The notes under the pieces were generated by a model. That model saw only the letters and a program-made list of their open reading frames with translations. It was not told where the DNA came from and ran no database searches. DNA of 64,000 nucleotides. It comes from Natrinema gelatinilyticum. GTDB taxonomy: Archaea; Halobacteriota; Halobacteria; Halobacteriales; Natrialbaceae. Positions 45,250 through 54,260 of this stretch are shown piece by piece (the stretch's first letter is position 1; the number at the start of each line of letters is the position of its first letter). Position numbers and translations under genes: made by a program. Location: contig NZ_CP100756.1 in the NCBI RefSeq assembly GCF_024266705.1, positions 3,410,001 to 3,474,000 of the forward strand, read 5' to 3'.

Positions 45250-45666
45250 CGCCCTTCCCGGCCTCGTGAATCTAATTTCGTTTTCGACCACGGAGACGAG
45301 AGGAACCGTACTCGCGTCGACGCCGTCCTCGTTCCGGACCGAACGCACTTCTGTACGCGAATACTCCAAACCCTAACCGACGGTTTCGCACCGGCCGTGC
45401 GTCGATACGTCGGTCACGTTCGGACGGACGGCGATCCGGGTCTACCGCCGACTCGAGGCCCGTGATGACGGCGGAAAACGCTTCGGGCCGAACTGACGTT
45501 CGAGGCCGCCTTCTGACGCTCGAACGTTTTCGTTTCCGTCGAGGTCGATCGTAACGGTCATTTCCCCCTCGGTGAACCGTGTGGCTGGTACGGCGCGCGT
45601 GCGAGAAAGCCTGACGTAGAGTGAACGCATAGCGAGTGAACGCAGTGCAGTGTCGTGATCCACCGC
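45250..45666 (-). other. Intergenic region with a doubtful small frame
   Basis: 417 bp between convergent genes. A minus-strand frame at 45442-45663 (73 residues, with TRFTEGEMTVTIDLDGNENVRA in the middle) reads well in part but has no recognisable family or promoter. I leave it as unproven. Confidence 0.3.
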
Positions 45667-46506
45667 TCAGTCGTACGTGAACAGTCGAACGTCGCAGGCA
45701 GGGCAAACTAACTTCTCCGTCGGCGTCGATCCTGGTGGGGTCACCTCGCCGCAGCAGGTCGCCTGTGAGACGGTCAGTTCGCCGTCGCAGCGTGGACATC
45801 GCTCGAGGAGCGACCGCAACGGCCGGCCGGCCGCACGGCGAACGCCCGCGTCGTCGATCCAGGCCCGAAGCGCGCGGGTGGCAGCGAGTTCGGCGACGAC
45901 AACGGCTTCGTCGAGGGAGACGCTGTGACCGGCTTCGCCCTCGAGACGAACGGTAGTCGCCTGTCCACGCCAATCTCGACCGACGTGCGCATCGACCGAC
46001 GCCTCTGTCAGCGCGTCCGCTTCCTCGGCGAGTCCCTCGAGGTTTCGGTCCCGGAGACGGGTCATTTCCCGGCGCCATTCGTCTCGAAACGTGTCTTGGA
46101 GCAAGAACTCCTCGTCGTCGGGGACGACGACACCCGCCTCGAGCAGCGTGGTGACGATAGCGTCGCCCGTCGGTCCGGCCATTTTGTCGTCTCCGCCGGT
46201 CGCCAACCCGGTGTCCGATAGCGAACCGTCGTCCCGGTCCGTGTGATCGCCGTAGACTCCGAAATCGAACGGAAGCATGGCGAGCAGTCGTGGGGCGTAT
46301 CTGGGCGTGTAGGGCACGAGGTAGCCCCGTAACCAGATCGAGACCACTCCGACGAGCGCGACCCCAGCGGCCATTGTCCGGCGACCGGCTATCGTCAGGA
46401 TCACGACGCCGATCGACAACACGACACTGTTGGCAACTGTACACGGCCAACACCGGTTGGTGCCGGTGTATTCCGCCCGTCGAATCCGCGTTTTGACGCC
46501 GACCAT
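45667..46506 (-). CDS. Conserved haloarchaeal membrane protein with C-terminal zinc ribbon
   Basis: A 279-aa protein. A short N-terminal cysteine motif (NRCWPCTVAN) is followed by two hydrophobic helices and then a soluble helical region. The C-terminus has CPRCDGELT, CCGEV and CPACDVRL, which should bind zinc. No known function; the layout suits a membrane-anchored nucleic-acid or regulatory protein. It is divergent from trmB. A CATATTCAAG box about 30 bp upstream fits the ATG at 46506. Confidence 0.65.
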   Translation of the reverse strand: MVGVKTRIRRAEYTGTNRCWPCTVANSVVLSIGVVILTIAGRRTMAAGVALVGVVSIWLRGYLVPYTPRYAPRLLAMLPFDFGVYGDHTDRDDGSLSDTGLATGGDDKMAGPTGDAIVTTLLEAGVVVPDDEEFLLQDTFRDEWRREMTRLRDRNLEGLAEEADALTEASVDAHVGRDWRGQATTVRLEGEAGHSVSLDEAVVVAELAATRALRAWIDDAGVRRAAGRPLRSLLERCPRCDGELTVSQATCCGEVTPPGSTPTEKLVCPACDVRLFTYD

Positions 46507-46555
46507 GGGGGCTGGTTTCCGTTCGGACACCTTGAATATGACCGCCACAATCATA

Positions 46556-46575
46556 CTTATTTACAACGGGTGTAA
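46556..46575 (+). promoter_or_regulatory. trmB promoter with candidate operator A
   Basis: CTTATTTA (46556-46563) is a TATA-like box; overlapping and just behind it is TTACA-ACGGG-TGTAA (46561-46575), an inverted repeat whose core ACAACGGGTGT resembles ACAACGGCTGT upstream of the sugar ABC operon. A site placed on the TATA box would repress, so autoregulation by TrmB is plausible. The predicted transcript starts about 140 nt before the trmB ATG. Confidence 0.5.
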
Positions 46576-46723
46576 TAGTCAGCTGGAATGATGGCTCCCG
46601 GAACAGATAGTCGACCACTAACGCCTCGCTCCGGTCGCGTTCAGTTCGTCCGCCAATGGTCGACACGATTGGACTCGCAAATACGAACTGAAACGGCCCA
46701 CCAGCTACATCGGGTGAGACACG

Positions 46724-47800
46724 ATGGACGGTGACCAACTGATCGAAATCCTCGAGGATGCAGGTCTCTCGCCGTATCAGGCGGACGCGTTCGTCACGCT
46801 GCTGCGGCTTGGATCGGCGTCGGCGACCGACCTCGCGCAGGCCAGCGACGTCCCCGATCCGCGGATCTATGACGTGTTGCGAGGGCTCGAAGAGAAGGGG
46901 TACATCGAAACGTACGAGCAGGACAGCCTTCACGCCCGCGCACACGATCCGGCGGACGTACTCGCCGACCTTCGGTCGCGGGCGAACAGATTCGAAACGG
47001 CGGCCGACGAAATCGAAGATCGATGGAGTCGACCGGACATCGAGGAGCACAAGGTCAGCATCGTCAAACGACTCGATACCGTACTGACTCGGGCCGACGA
47101 ATTGATCCGCTCGGCCACGAATCAGGTGCAAATTGGGCTAACCCCCGCACAGTTTCACGATCTTTCGGACGCGCTCACGTCGGCCTACGAGTCGGGCGTC
47201 GACGTCAAGGTCTGTCTGTTTCCGATAACGATGTCGGAGCCGGACATTCCGTCGGCGGAATCACTGGCCAATGCCTGTACCGAAGCGCGGTATCGAAACA
47301 TCCCGTCGCCCTTCGTGGCACTCGTCGACCGTTCGTGGACCTGTTTTTCACCACACGGGGATTCGACGAACGAGTACGGCGTTATCGTCAACGACCGTAC
47401 GCACACGTACGTCTTCCACTGGTACTTCCTCACCTGCCTCTGGGAGGTTCACGACGTGCTCTATTCAGCTCGAGAATCGGAGCCGCCGATCACGTACGTG
47501 GACCTCCGGCAGTGTCTCCAGGACGTCGAACCGCTGCTCGAGGACGGGGTGGATGTAGCGGCCACCGTCCACGGGTTCGAAACGGATACGGGCCGTGAAA
47601 TAACGCGCCGGGGGACGATTACCGACATAACATACGCAGGCCACTCGACGACCGGCGTCTCCTCGACGCCGCTATTCCACCTCGCGGGAAAGGCTTCACT
47701 GACGCTCGAGGCCGAGAACGGGACGTTCACCGTCGGCGGCTGGGGGGCAATGATCGAGGACTACGAAGCGACGCGAATTACGATCGAGGCGATAGAGTGA
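46724..47800 (+). CDS. trmB: TrmB family sugar-responsive transcriptional regulator
   Basis: A 358-aa archaeal regulator. The N-terminal winged HTH (ILEDAGLSPYQADAFVTLLRLGSASATDLAQ, then VPDPRIYDVLRGLEEKGYIE) is followed by a coiled coil and a sugar-binding TrmB domain that ends in the beta-strand-rich C-terminus. In haloarchaea TrmB acts as a repressor or activator depending on site position and binds sugar as effector (family knowledge). Its location immediately before the sugar ABC operon, in the same direction, makes it the likely local regulator. It need not be the global TrmB. Confidence 0.85.
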   Translation: MDGDQLIEILEDAGLSPYQADAFVTLLRLGSASATDLAQASDVPDPRIYDVLRGLEEKGYIETYEQDSLHARAHDPADVLADLRSRANRFETAADEIEDRWSRPDIEEHKVSIVKRLDTVLTRADELIRSATNQVQIGLTPAQFHDLSDALTSAYESGVDVKVCLFPITMSEPDIPSAESLANACTEARYRNIPSPFVALVDRSWTCFSPHGDSTNEYGVIVNDRTHTYVFHWYFLTCLWEVHDVLYSARESEPPITYVDLRQCLQDVEPLLEDGVDVAATVHGFETDTGREITRRGTITDITYAGHSTTGVSSTPLFHLAGKASLTLEAENGTFTVGGWGAMIEDYEATRITIEAIE

Positions 47801-47956
47801 ATCGACTGCGCTTTTGTTTCGGGTAGTCTCCCCGCGTGCCCGTCGGTTTTCGTGCCCGCTCCGGTCCCTGCCGACGGTCGAACAGCAGCCATTCAGATGC
47901 GGAACGGACGTCCTGTGCGACGGGTAACAGTAGTCATGACAAATTTGATGTGGTTA

Positions 47957-47970
47957 ACAACGGCTGTTGT
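47957..47970 (+). promoter_or_regulatory. Candidate operator B of the sugar ABC operon
   Basis: ACAAC-GGCT-GTTGT is a perfect inverted repeat that ends 13 bp before the TATA box at 47984-47991. A site upstream of the TATA box fits an activator, in contrast to operator A at trmB. The core ACAACGG-TGT is shared with site A. Confidence 0.5.
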
Positions 47971-47983
47971 ACCCAATCCATTA

Positions 47984-47991
47984 ATTATATA
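47984..47991 (+). promoter_or_regulatory. TATA box of the sugar ABC operon
   Basis: ATTATATA in an AT-rich run, about 26-32 bp before the ATG at 48016. It overlaps the upstream ATG at 47992, which therefore cannot be the start; this fixes the start of the binding-protein gene. Confidence 0.65.
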
Positions 47992-48015
47992 ATGAGTGAA
48001 TATCATACATCGCAT

Positions 48016-49482
48016 ATGGGTGAGAGGCACTCGCATGGGAAGGGCGGTATCGACTCGAGCGTTTCGCGGCGAACGTTCGTCAAAGCAGCAGGTGCAAGCG
48101 GAACCGCGGTCGGTCTCGCCGGGTGTATTTACGGCGACTCCTCGTCGGAAGACGCCGTCGTCTGGGGCATCGGCCCGAACGTGGTGGAAGCGGTTGGAGA
48201 CGACATTGTCAACCTCCTGTCCGAAAACGGCGCGGACGGGGTCAACATCGAACTCCAGCCCGGTGACGAAGACACGGGCGCCCGCCGGGACACGTACACG
48301 AATCTGTTACAGGCCGGCGAAACGAAGCCCGACCTCTTGTTGATGGACAACGGCTGGGTGAACGTCTTCATCCAGCGCGGCCACATCGCGAACTTAAGCA
48401 ACGAACTCGACGAAGCCGACCTGTCGACGGTACAGGACGAATACTTCGAGTCCTTCACAGCGACGGCTCGCGATCCCGGCTCAGGCGATCTGTTCGGGGT
48501 CCCGATCTTCCCCGACTATCCGACGATGCAGTATCGCAAGGACTACGCGCGTGCGGCCGGCTATGGCGAATCCGACTTCGAAACGTGGGCCACCGAGCCG
48601 ATGACCTGGCAAGAGTGGGCCGAGATCACGCAGGAAATCGTCGCCGCCTCCGACGCTAGCTACGGACTTGCGACCCAGTGGGACACGTACGAGGGGACGT
48701 CCTGCTGTACCTGGAACGAGGTCATGTCCTCGTTCGGCGGCGCGTACTTCGGCGGCCGCGACAACCTCTTCGGCCCGGTCGGCGATCGACCGGTGACCAT
48801 CGACGAACCGGAGTTCATCGAGGGACTGAAGATGATGCGGACGTTCGTCGCTGAGGAACACGGCGAACACACCCTGGAGGAGTACCCCACTGGAATCGCC
48901 ACTCCGGACATCACTTCGTGGGCGGAAGAAGACGCCCGCAAGGCCATCCTCGATGGAAAGGCCGCGATGCAACGCAACTGGCCGTACGCGATCAGTGTGA
49001 ACGTCGATTCGGCGGACAATGCGCTCTCAGTCGAGGACTACGGCGCGATGCCGATTCCCTACGGGGTTACCAAAGACGAAGCGAACCAGCCAGGGACCGG
49101 TGGCAGCACGTCCGCTCTGGGTGGCTGGCACGTCACTCTCAACCCGAACTCGCAGAACAAAGCGGACGCGCTCGAGGTGATTCGCGCCGCGATGACCGAC
49201 GAGTTCAACCTCGGAATGTTCGAACTCTACGGCTGGGTCCCGCCGAAACCGGCGCTGTTCGAGACGGAAAAGGCTGCACAGGTCGAGCCGATGGGGAACT
49301 ACATGAAGACGCTCCGTGTCGCCGGTGAGAACGCGATGCCGCGTCCGGTGACGACGGTCTGGCCAAATGAGTCCACGCTCATCGCCGAGGAGGTAAACGG
49401 GGCGGTGGCCGGCGACAAGAGCCCCGATGCTGCAGCCGCTGATCTCCAGACCGGGCTGGAAGATATCGAAGAGCAAGCATAA
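48016..49482 (+). CDS. Sugar ABC transporter substrate-binding lipoprotein
   Basis: A 488-aa extracytoplasmic binding protein of the carbohydrate (family 1) type. Its N-terminus carries a Tat signal (SRRTFVKAAGASG) ending in a lipobox LAGC, so it should be exported folded and lipid-anchored outside. The body has DYPTMQYRKDY, WAEITQEIV and GGWHVTLNPNS segments typical of maltose/multiple-sugar binding proteins. It is the first gene of a five-gene operon; the permease gene starts 2 bp after its stop. The ligand is unknown. Confidence 0.9.
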   Translation: MGERHSHGKGGIDSSVSRRTFVKAAGASGTAVGLAGCIYGDSSSEDAVVWGIGPNVVEAVGDDIVNLLSENGADGVNIELQPGDEDTGARRDTYTNLLQAGETKPDLLLMDNGWVNVFIQRGHIANLSNELDEADLSTVQDEYFESFTATARDPGSGDLFGVPIFPDYPTMQYRKDYARAAGYGESDFETWATEPMTWQEWAEITQEIVAASDASYGLATQWDTYEGTSCCTWNEVMSSFGGAYFGGRDNLFGPVGDRPVTIDEPEFIEGLKMMRTFVAEEHGEHTLEEYPTGIATPDITSWAEEDARKAILDGKAAMQRNWPYAISVNVDSADNALSVEDYGAMPIPYGVTKDEANQPGTGGSTSALGGWHVTLNPNSQNKADALEVIRAAMTDEFNLGMFELYGWVPPKPALFETEKAAQVEPMGNYMKTLRVAGENAMPRPVTTVWPNESTLIAEEVNGAVAGDKSPDAAAADLQTGLEDIEEQA

Positions 49483-49484
49483 GG

Positions 49485-50498
49485 ATGAGTACCGAAGATC
49501 GAACGTCCGGTCCGCTCGAGCGCTCGAATCGGTCGGGCCCGATCGTCGCGGTCGCGCGCTGGATGGAAAATCTCGGTGAGACCGGGTTCGCCTACCTGCT
49601 GTTGACACCAGTATTCGTCCTGTTGACAGTAATCGCTCTGTATCCGCTGTTGCGAACGCTCGAGCTGTCGCTGTTCCGGAACGTCCTGACAGATCCCGAA
49701 TTCGTCGGCCTCGAGAACTACGTTCAGCTGTTCACAGGGGGTGCCGACGCCCGATTGCCCGGATCGACGACGTTCTTACCGAATATCAGCGTCAATGCGA
49801 CCGCCCCGTTCGTCCACGTCGATGGGGTATTGCGGAGCGCGCTGGCAGTGACGCTCGTCTTCACCGCCGTGAGCGTCTTCTTCGAGACGCTCATCGGCTT
49901 CGGCCAGGCGCTCGTTCTCGATCAGAACTTCCGCGGCCGTCGATGGGTCCGCGCCGCGATTATCATCCCGTGGGCGATCCCGATCGTCATTCAGGGGATG
50001 ATCTTCTTCCTGATGTTCCATCCGACCGCCGGATTCCTGACGGGACCGTTATCCGAAATCGGACTCGTGCAGGCGACCAACACCCTCAACGATCCACAGA
50101 GTTCGCTGTTCATCATTACGGTTTCGGACATCTGGAAGACGTCCGCGTTCATGGCGTTGCTCATACTCGCCGGACTTCAGAGCATCGACCGGAGCCTCTA
50201 CGACGTGGCCGAGGTCGCCGGCGCGACCAAGTGGCAACGGTTCAAGCTCATCACGTTACCGCTCGTGTTGCCGACGCTCGGCATCGCGATCCTGTTCCGG
50301 ACGATCGATGCCATGCGGATTTACGGCCTCATTGATTCGGTCTCGACCTGCTCGACGGTACCGTCGCTCTCGTGTATGGTCGTCTCGACGTTCAACACGA
50401 GCCGCGGTCTCGCCTCCGCAATCGCGTTCGTGACCGCCGGAATCATCGCCATCGCCGTGCTCGGCGTGATCTACCAGCAGTACAAGGAGGGACTCTGA
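49485..50498 (+). CDS. Sugar ABC transporter permease, MalF/UgpA type
   Basis: A 337-aa inner membrane protein with six to seven helices and the ABC EAA loop YDVAEVAGATKWQRFKLITLPL near 235-256. It is encoded directly after the binding protein. It is the larger N-terminal-helix type, forming a heterodimer with the next permease. The periplasmic loop includes an unusual cysteine pair near CSTVPSLSC. Confidence 0.9.
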   Translation: MSTEDRTSGPLERSNRSGPIVAVARWMENLGETGFAYLLLTPVFVLLTVIALYPLLRTLELSLFRNVLTDPEFVGLENYVQLFTGGADARLPGSTTFLPNISVNATAPFVHVDGVLRSALAVTLVFTAVSVFFETLIGFGQALVLDQNFRGRRWVRAAIIIPWAIPIVIQGMIFFLMFHPTAGFLTGPLSEIGLVQATNTLNDPQSSLFIITVSDIWKTSAFMALLILAGLQSIDRSLYDVAEVAGATKWQRFKLITLPLVLPTLGIAILFRTIDAMRIYGLIDSVSTCSTVPSLSCMVVSTFNTSRGLASAIAFVTAGIIAIAVLGVIYQQYKEGL

Positions 50499-50499
50499 G

Positions 50500-51516
50500 A
50501 TGGCGACACGGACCGATCGGACGGCCGGACCCGCGGACGACGAGAACGGGAGACCGCTCGAACGGTGGACCCGTAGTGTCATCACCGACCCTGAAAAACG
50601 CAACCGCCTGTACAAGGCGTTGTTCTACGTCGCAGCGGGCTTTTTCCTCGTTACGACGCTGTTTCCGTTCTACTGGCTACTGGTGCTGGCATTGAAACCG
50701 AACGGGGACATCATTTCTGGCAATTGGGAGCTTCCGATTATCGGTGTCGAATTCCCGTATATCAATCCGCTGCAACCGGGCGAACCCAATGTCCTCGCCT
50801 TCGTCGAGGTGTTCCAGCAAGTGCCGTTCCACCTCTACGTGTTCAACAGCTTCGTGCTCGCGACGGTGACGACGGTCATCGTCATCGTCCTCGCGAGCCT
50901 CGCGGGATACGTCTTCGGCCGACTCGAGTTTCCGGGACGCGGCGTGTTGATGCTCGCTATCCTGGCTGTCTCGTACTTCCCGCCCGCGGCGTTCCTGATC
51001 CCGCTGTTCGACGCGTTCCTCGGCAACCCGGTGACGGTGCCGTTTCTCGGAGTCGAGTTGTTCTCGCCGCCGCGGCTGGTCAATACGCCGAGCGCAATGA
51101 TCATGCCCTTCAGTGCGCTGTTTCTGCCGCTGTCGATTTTCATCCTCACCACGTTCTACGCGCAGATCCCGGACGGGCTCGAGGATGCAGCACGGGTCGA
51201 GGGCACGACCCGATTGGGTGCGCTGTTCCGCGTGATCATGCCGCTTTCGGCACCCGGTGTCGTGACCGCGGCCGTGTTGACGTTCATCGCGGTCTACAAC
51301 GAGTACTTCTTCAGCTCGATCATGTCGCTCCAGAACGAGCCCCAGCAGTGGTCACCGCTCGTCGGCGGCATTCTGAGCTACCAGACGCAGTACACGACAG
51401 ACTTCAACCTCATGGCAGCAGCCAGCATCGTCGGCGTGTTACCTATGCTGATCATCGTCATCGTCGCGCAGGAAAAGATCGTTAGCGGACTGACCGACGG
51501 AGCACTCAAAGAATAA
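50500..51516 (+). CDS. Sugar ABC transporter permease, MalG/UgpE type
   Basis: A 338-aa membrane protein with six helices and the EAA loop LEDAARVEGTTRLGALFRVIMPLSAPG. A GGAGG site lies 8-12 nt before the ATG at 50500, overlapping the end of the previous gene, consistent with internal translation in a polycistronic mRNA. It pairs with the upstream permease. Confidence 0.9.
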   Translation: MATRTDRTAGPADDENGRPLERWTRSVITDPEKRNRLYKALFYVAAGFFLVTTLFPFYWLLVLALKPNGDIISGNWELPIIGVEFPYINPLQPGEPNVLAFVEVFQQVPFHLYVFNSFVLATVTTVIVIVLASLAGYVFGRLEFPGRGVLMLAILAVSYFPPAAFLIPLFDAFLGNPVTVPFLGVELFSPPRLVNTPSAMIMPFSALFLPLSIFILTTFYAQIPDGLEDAARVEGTTRLGALFRVIMPLSAPGVVTAAVLTFIAVYNEYFFSSIMSLQNEPQQWSPLVGGILSYQTQYTTDFNLMAAASIVGVLPMLIIVIVAQEKIVSGLTDGALKE

Positions 51517-51518
51517 CA

Positions 51519-52739
51519 ATGGCACGAGTACGACTTGACAACGTTACGAAACGGTACGAAGACATCGTCGCCGTCGACGATATGAATCTCGAGATCGAGG
51601 ACGGCGAATTCGTCTGCCTCGTCGGGCCCTCGGGGTGCGGGAAATCGACGACGATGGAGACAATCGCCGGCCTCACCAAACCGACGGAGGGGACGGTTCA
51701 CATCGGAGAGACGGACGTTACTGGCCTTCCCCCGAAGGATCGAGGTGTCGCGATGGTGTTTCAGAACATCGCGTTGTTCCCGCATATGGACGTCTTCGAC
51801 AACATCTCGTTCGGACTACGCCTCCGGAAGTACGACGACGAGGAGATCGAGACGCGCGTCGAACGCGCCTCGGACGTCGTTCAACTCGAGGGGATGCTCG
51901 ATCGGATGCCGGACGAACTGTCCGGCGGACAGCAACAGCGGGTGGCAATCGCCCGTGCGATCGTCCGGGAGCCGGCCGTCTTCCTGATGGACGAACCGCT
52001 GGCGAATCTAGACGCAAAATTGCGCGTTCACATGCGAACCGAGCTCCAGCGACTGCACAAGCAACTCGACACGACGATCGTCTACGTGACGCACGATCAG
52101 GCGGAAGCGATGACGATGTCGGATCGGATCGCCGTCATCAACAGCGGTGAACTCCAGCAAATCGATCCGCCGCTGACCTGCTACAACGAGCCGGCCAACC
52201 GATTCGTCGCCGGCTTCATCGGGTCACCGTCGATGAACTTCGTCGCCGGCGAACTAAGCGAGGACGGCCTCGAGACCGATCACTTCGACCTCGAATTCGA
52301 TCCGGACCCGCTCGAGGCCGCTCCCGGGGACGCCGTCACGATGGGGGTTCGTCCCGAGGACATCTATCCTGCGTCCGACGCTGACTCGTTGACTGCTAGG
52401 TCGTCAGTCATCGAGGCGACGACCGACGTTCTCGAACCGATGGGTGACGAGATATTCGTGTATCTCACGCTCGACGGCTCGGAGGGCCAGTTGATGACGA
52501 GTGAGGAGGCGTCGGCTGCGTCGAATCAGCTGTTGATGAGCGTCGCGCCGGACTCGGCCATCGACGAGGACGAGCAAGTCAGCGTCGTGCTCGATCGGTC
52601 GAACGTCCACCTGTTCGAGACCGGGTCGGGCGATGCGATTGCCCACGGTGTCGGAGAGCCCTCGGATTCGACGGCGCAGTCGGACGCGGTGGCGGAGAAC
52701 GTCCGGGCCGAAGTCGATTCCGGAGGGGGCGATGAGTGA
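51519..52739 (+). CDS. Sugar ABC transporter ATP-binding protein (UgpC/MalK type)
   Basis: A 406-aa ATPase. Walker A GPSGCGKST, signature LSGGQQQRVAIARA, Walker B VFLMDEPL and H-loop VTHDQ are intact. It has the C-terminal MalK/UgpC OB-fold regulatory domain (VRPEDIYPASDAD) plus a long acidic tail. It ends overlapping the small membrane protein gene by 8 bp. Confidence 0.92.
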   Translation: MARVRLDNVTKRYEDIVAVDDMNLEIEDGEFVCLVGPSGCGKSTTMETIAGLTKPTEGTVHIGETDVTGLPPKDRGVAMVFQNIALFPHMDVFDNISFGLRLRKYDDEEIETRVERASDVVQLEGMLDRMPDELSGGQQQRVAIARAIVREPAVFLMDEPLANLDAKLRVHMRTELQRLHKQLDTTIVYVTHDQAEAMTMSDRIAVINSGELQQIDPPLTCYNEPANRFVAGFIGSPSMNFVAGELSEDGLETDHFDLEFDPDPLEAAPGDAVTMGVRPEDIYPASDADSLTARSSVIEATTDVLEPMGDEIFVYLTLDGSEGQLMTSEEASAASNQLLMSVAPDSAIDEDEQVSVVLDRSNVHLFETGSGDAIAHGVGEPSDSTAQSDAVAENVRAEVDSGGGDE

Positions 52740-52935
52740 TCTCGTCTCGGTCGTCTACTACGGCGGCATGCTCGTGCTCTACTTCTTCTGGATCTACGGG
52801 ATCGTTTCGTTCGGTCTCGATCTGAAGAACAAAGTCATGCCGGGAATCCAGCAGTATCGTCGCGGCCGAAAACGACAGAAGGAAGAACGAACGCAAGATG
52901 ACGAACGTTCCACGAAAGAAGAGCAGTTGTACTGA
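52732..52935 (+). CDS. Small membrane protein in the sugar ABC operon
   Basis: A 67-aa protein: an N-terminal membrane helix (VVYYGGMLVLYFFWIYGIVSFG) followed by a basic-acidic hydrophilic tail (RRGRKRQKEERTQ). The ATG at 52732 lies 8 bp inside the ATPase gene and is preceded by GGAGGGGG, so translation is coupled. I do not recognise it. It could be an accessory subunit or stabiliser of the transporter, or a membrane anchor for the following dehydrogenase. Confidence 0.7.
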   Translation: MSDLVSVVYYGGMLVLYFFWIYGIVSFGLDLKNKVMPGIQQYRRGRKRQKEERTQDDERSTKEEQLY

Positions 52936-52986
52936 TCGCAGCAACGCCGCTGTCGTCCGTCGGAGCGAGCGACCGGTGATCAATAG

Positions 52987-54063
52987 ATGAGCGGCGACTA
53001 CGCCTCCGTTCGAACGGGCATCGTCGGACTCGGTAACATCGGGCACCACCACGCCGACCGTCTCGTCGACCTCGGTGTCCCCCTCGAGGGTGGCATGGAC
53101 ATCGACCACGAAGCGCGCACCAGATTCGCCGACCGGTACGACGTCGACGTCTACGACGGGTATCACAGTCTCTACGACGACGTAGACGCCGTCATTATCA
53201 CGACGCCCAACAAATTCCACGAGAAGTATGCCGTCGCCGCCCTCGAACGCGACCAACACGTCCTTCTCGAGAAGCCGCTCGCGCACACGGTCGAGAGCGC
53301 TCGCCGGATCGCCGATGCGGCGTCGGCGTCGTCGGGGACGTCCCAGATCGGATTCAACAATCGGTTTCTGAACGCCGTTCAACTCATCAAAAATCGGATC
53401 GAACGCGGCGACTTCGGAGACCTCATTCACGTCGAGGCGAACTACGTCCGTCGGCGCGGCGTTCCCGGCCGCGGTTCGTGGTTCACTCGACGGGAGATAT
53501 CGGGAGGTGGTTCGCTCATCGACCTCGGCGTTCACGCGATCGACCTCTCGATGTACTTGCTCGGCTATCCGGACGTCGAGGAAGTTTCGGGGATAACGCG
53601 CTCGACTTTCGGCGACCGGGACGACTACGCCTACCTCGAGATGTGGGGCGCTGACAACGGCTCGAACGGGTTCGACGTCGACGACTCCGCGAGCGCATTC
53701 ATCCGCTGTACGGGAGAGCACACGGTCTCCCTCGAGGTGGCCTGGGCGACCAATCGACCGCCGACGCACGAATTCGTCGTCCGCGGAACCGAAGCGGCCG
53801 CGCGATTCGATCTGCTGGAGGGTGATCTGACGATCCACTCGGCGAGTGCCGACGGGCAGAATCACCTGCTCGACACCGCAGTCGAGGTCCGCGAGAACGA
53901 CACCCACACCGACGAACAGCGGGCGTTTTTCGACGCGATCACTACCAGCCGCGATACCGGCGGTTCTATCGACGACGCGGTCACGGTCCAGGAAATTATC
54001 GACGCTATCTACCGCTCGAGTGAGGGCGGCCACACCGTGGCACTCGATGGAGCAGTCCCATGA
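52987..54063 (+). CDS. Gfo/Idh/MocA family oxidoreductase (copy 1)
   Basis: A 358-aa NAD(P)-dependent dehydrogenase. The Rossmann motif GLGNIGHHH is near residue 12, the conserved E-K-P motif is LLEKPLAHT, and the C-terminal GFO-like domain includes GGGSLIDLGVHAIDL, with the catalytic H of the D-x-x-x-H type. Family members oxidise or reduce sugars, cyclitols such as inositol, and glycosides at C2 or C3. It follows the ABC genes and precedes the isomerase, so it probably acts on the imported sugar. Confidence 0.9.
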   Translation: MSGDYASVRTGIVGLGNIGHHHADRLVDLGVPLEGGMDIDHEARTRFADRYDVDVYDGYHSLYDDVDAVIITTPNKFHEKYAVAALERDQHVLLEKPLAHTVESARRIADAASASSGTSQIGFNNRFLNAVQLIKNRIERGDFGDLIHVEANYVRRRGVPGRGSWFTRREISGGGSLIDLGVHAIDLSMYLLGYPDVEEVSGITRSTFGDRDDYAYLEMWGADNGSNGFDVDDSASAFIRCTGEHTVSLEVAWATNRPPTHEFVVRGTEAAARFDLLEGDLTIHSASADGQNHLLDTAVEVRENDTHTDEQRAFFDAITTSRDTGGSIDDAVTVQEIIDAIYRSSEGGHTVALDGAVP

Positions 54064-54260
54064 CCACCCTCTCTACGAATTCGTTACGACCGGGCTGACT
54101 CGACGTGATCGCCGGTCGTCGATCCCACCGATCCGCTGACGAAGACCGACACATCCGTCACCGCTTACGGCCTCGATCGCCACGAACAGTGGTATCTGGA
54201 TTTTATTACTATATGAATAATCGTGGAATTTATTGCCATCGGCTCCCTCGTTCGAACTGT

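Noticed and set aside
45272..47131. Minus-strand open frame of 619 codons
   Set aside because: It is antisense to trmB and crosses the zinc-ribbon gene in another frame; arginine-rich shadow of GC-rich genes.
52579..54033. Minus-strand open frame of 484 codons
   Set aside because: Antisense to the small membrane protein and the first Gfo/Idh/MocA gene; no motif and no promoter.
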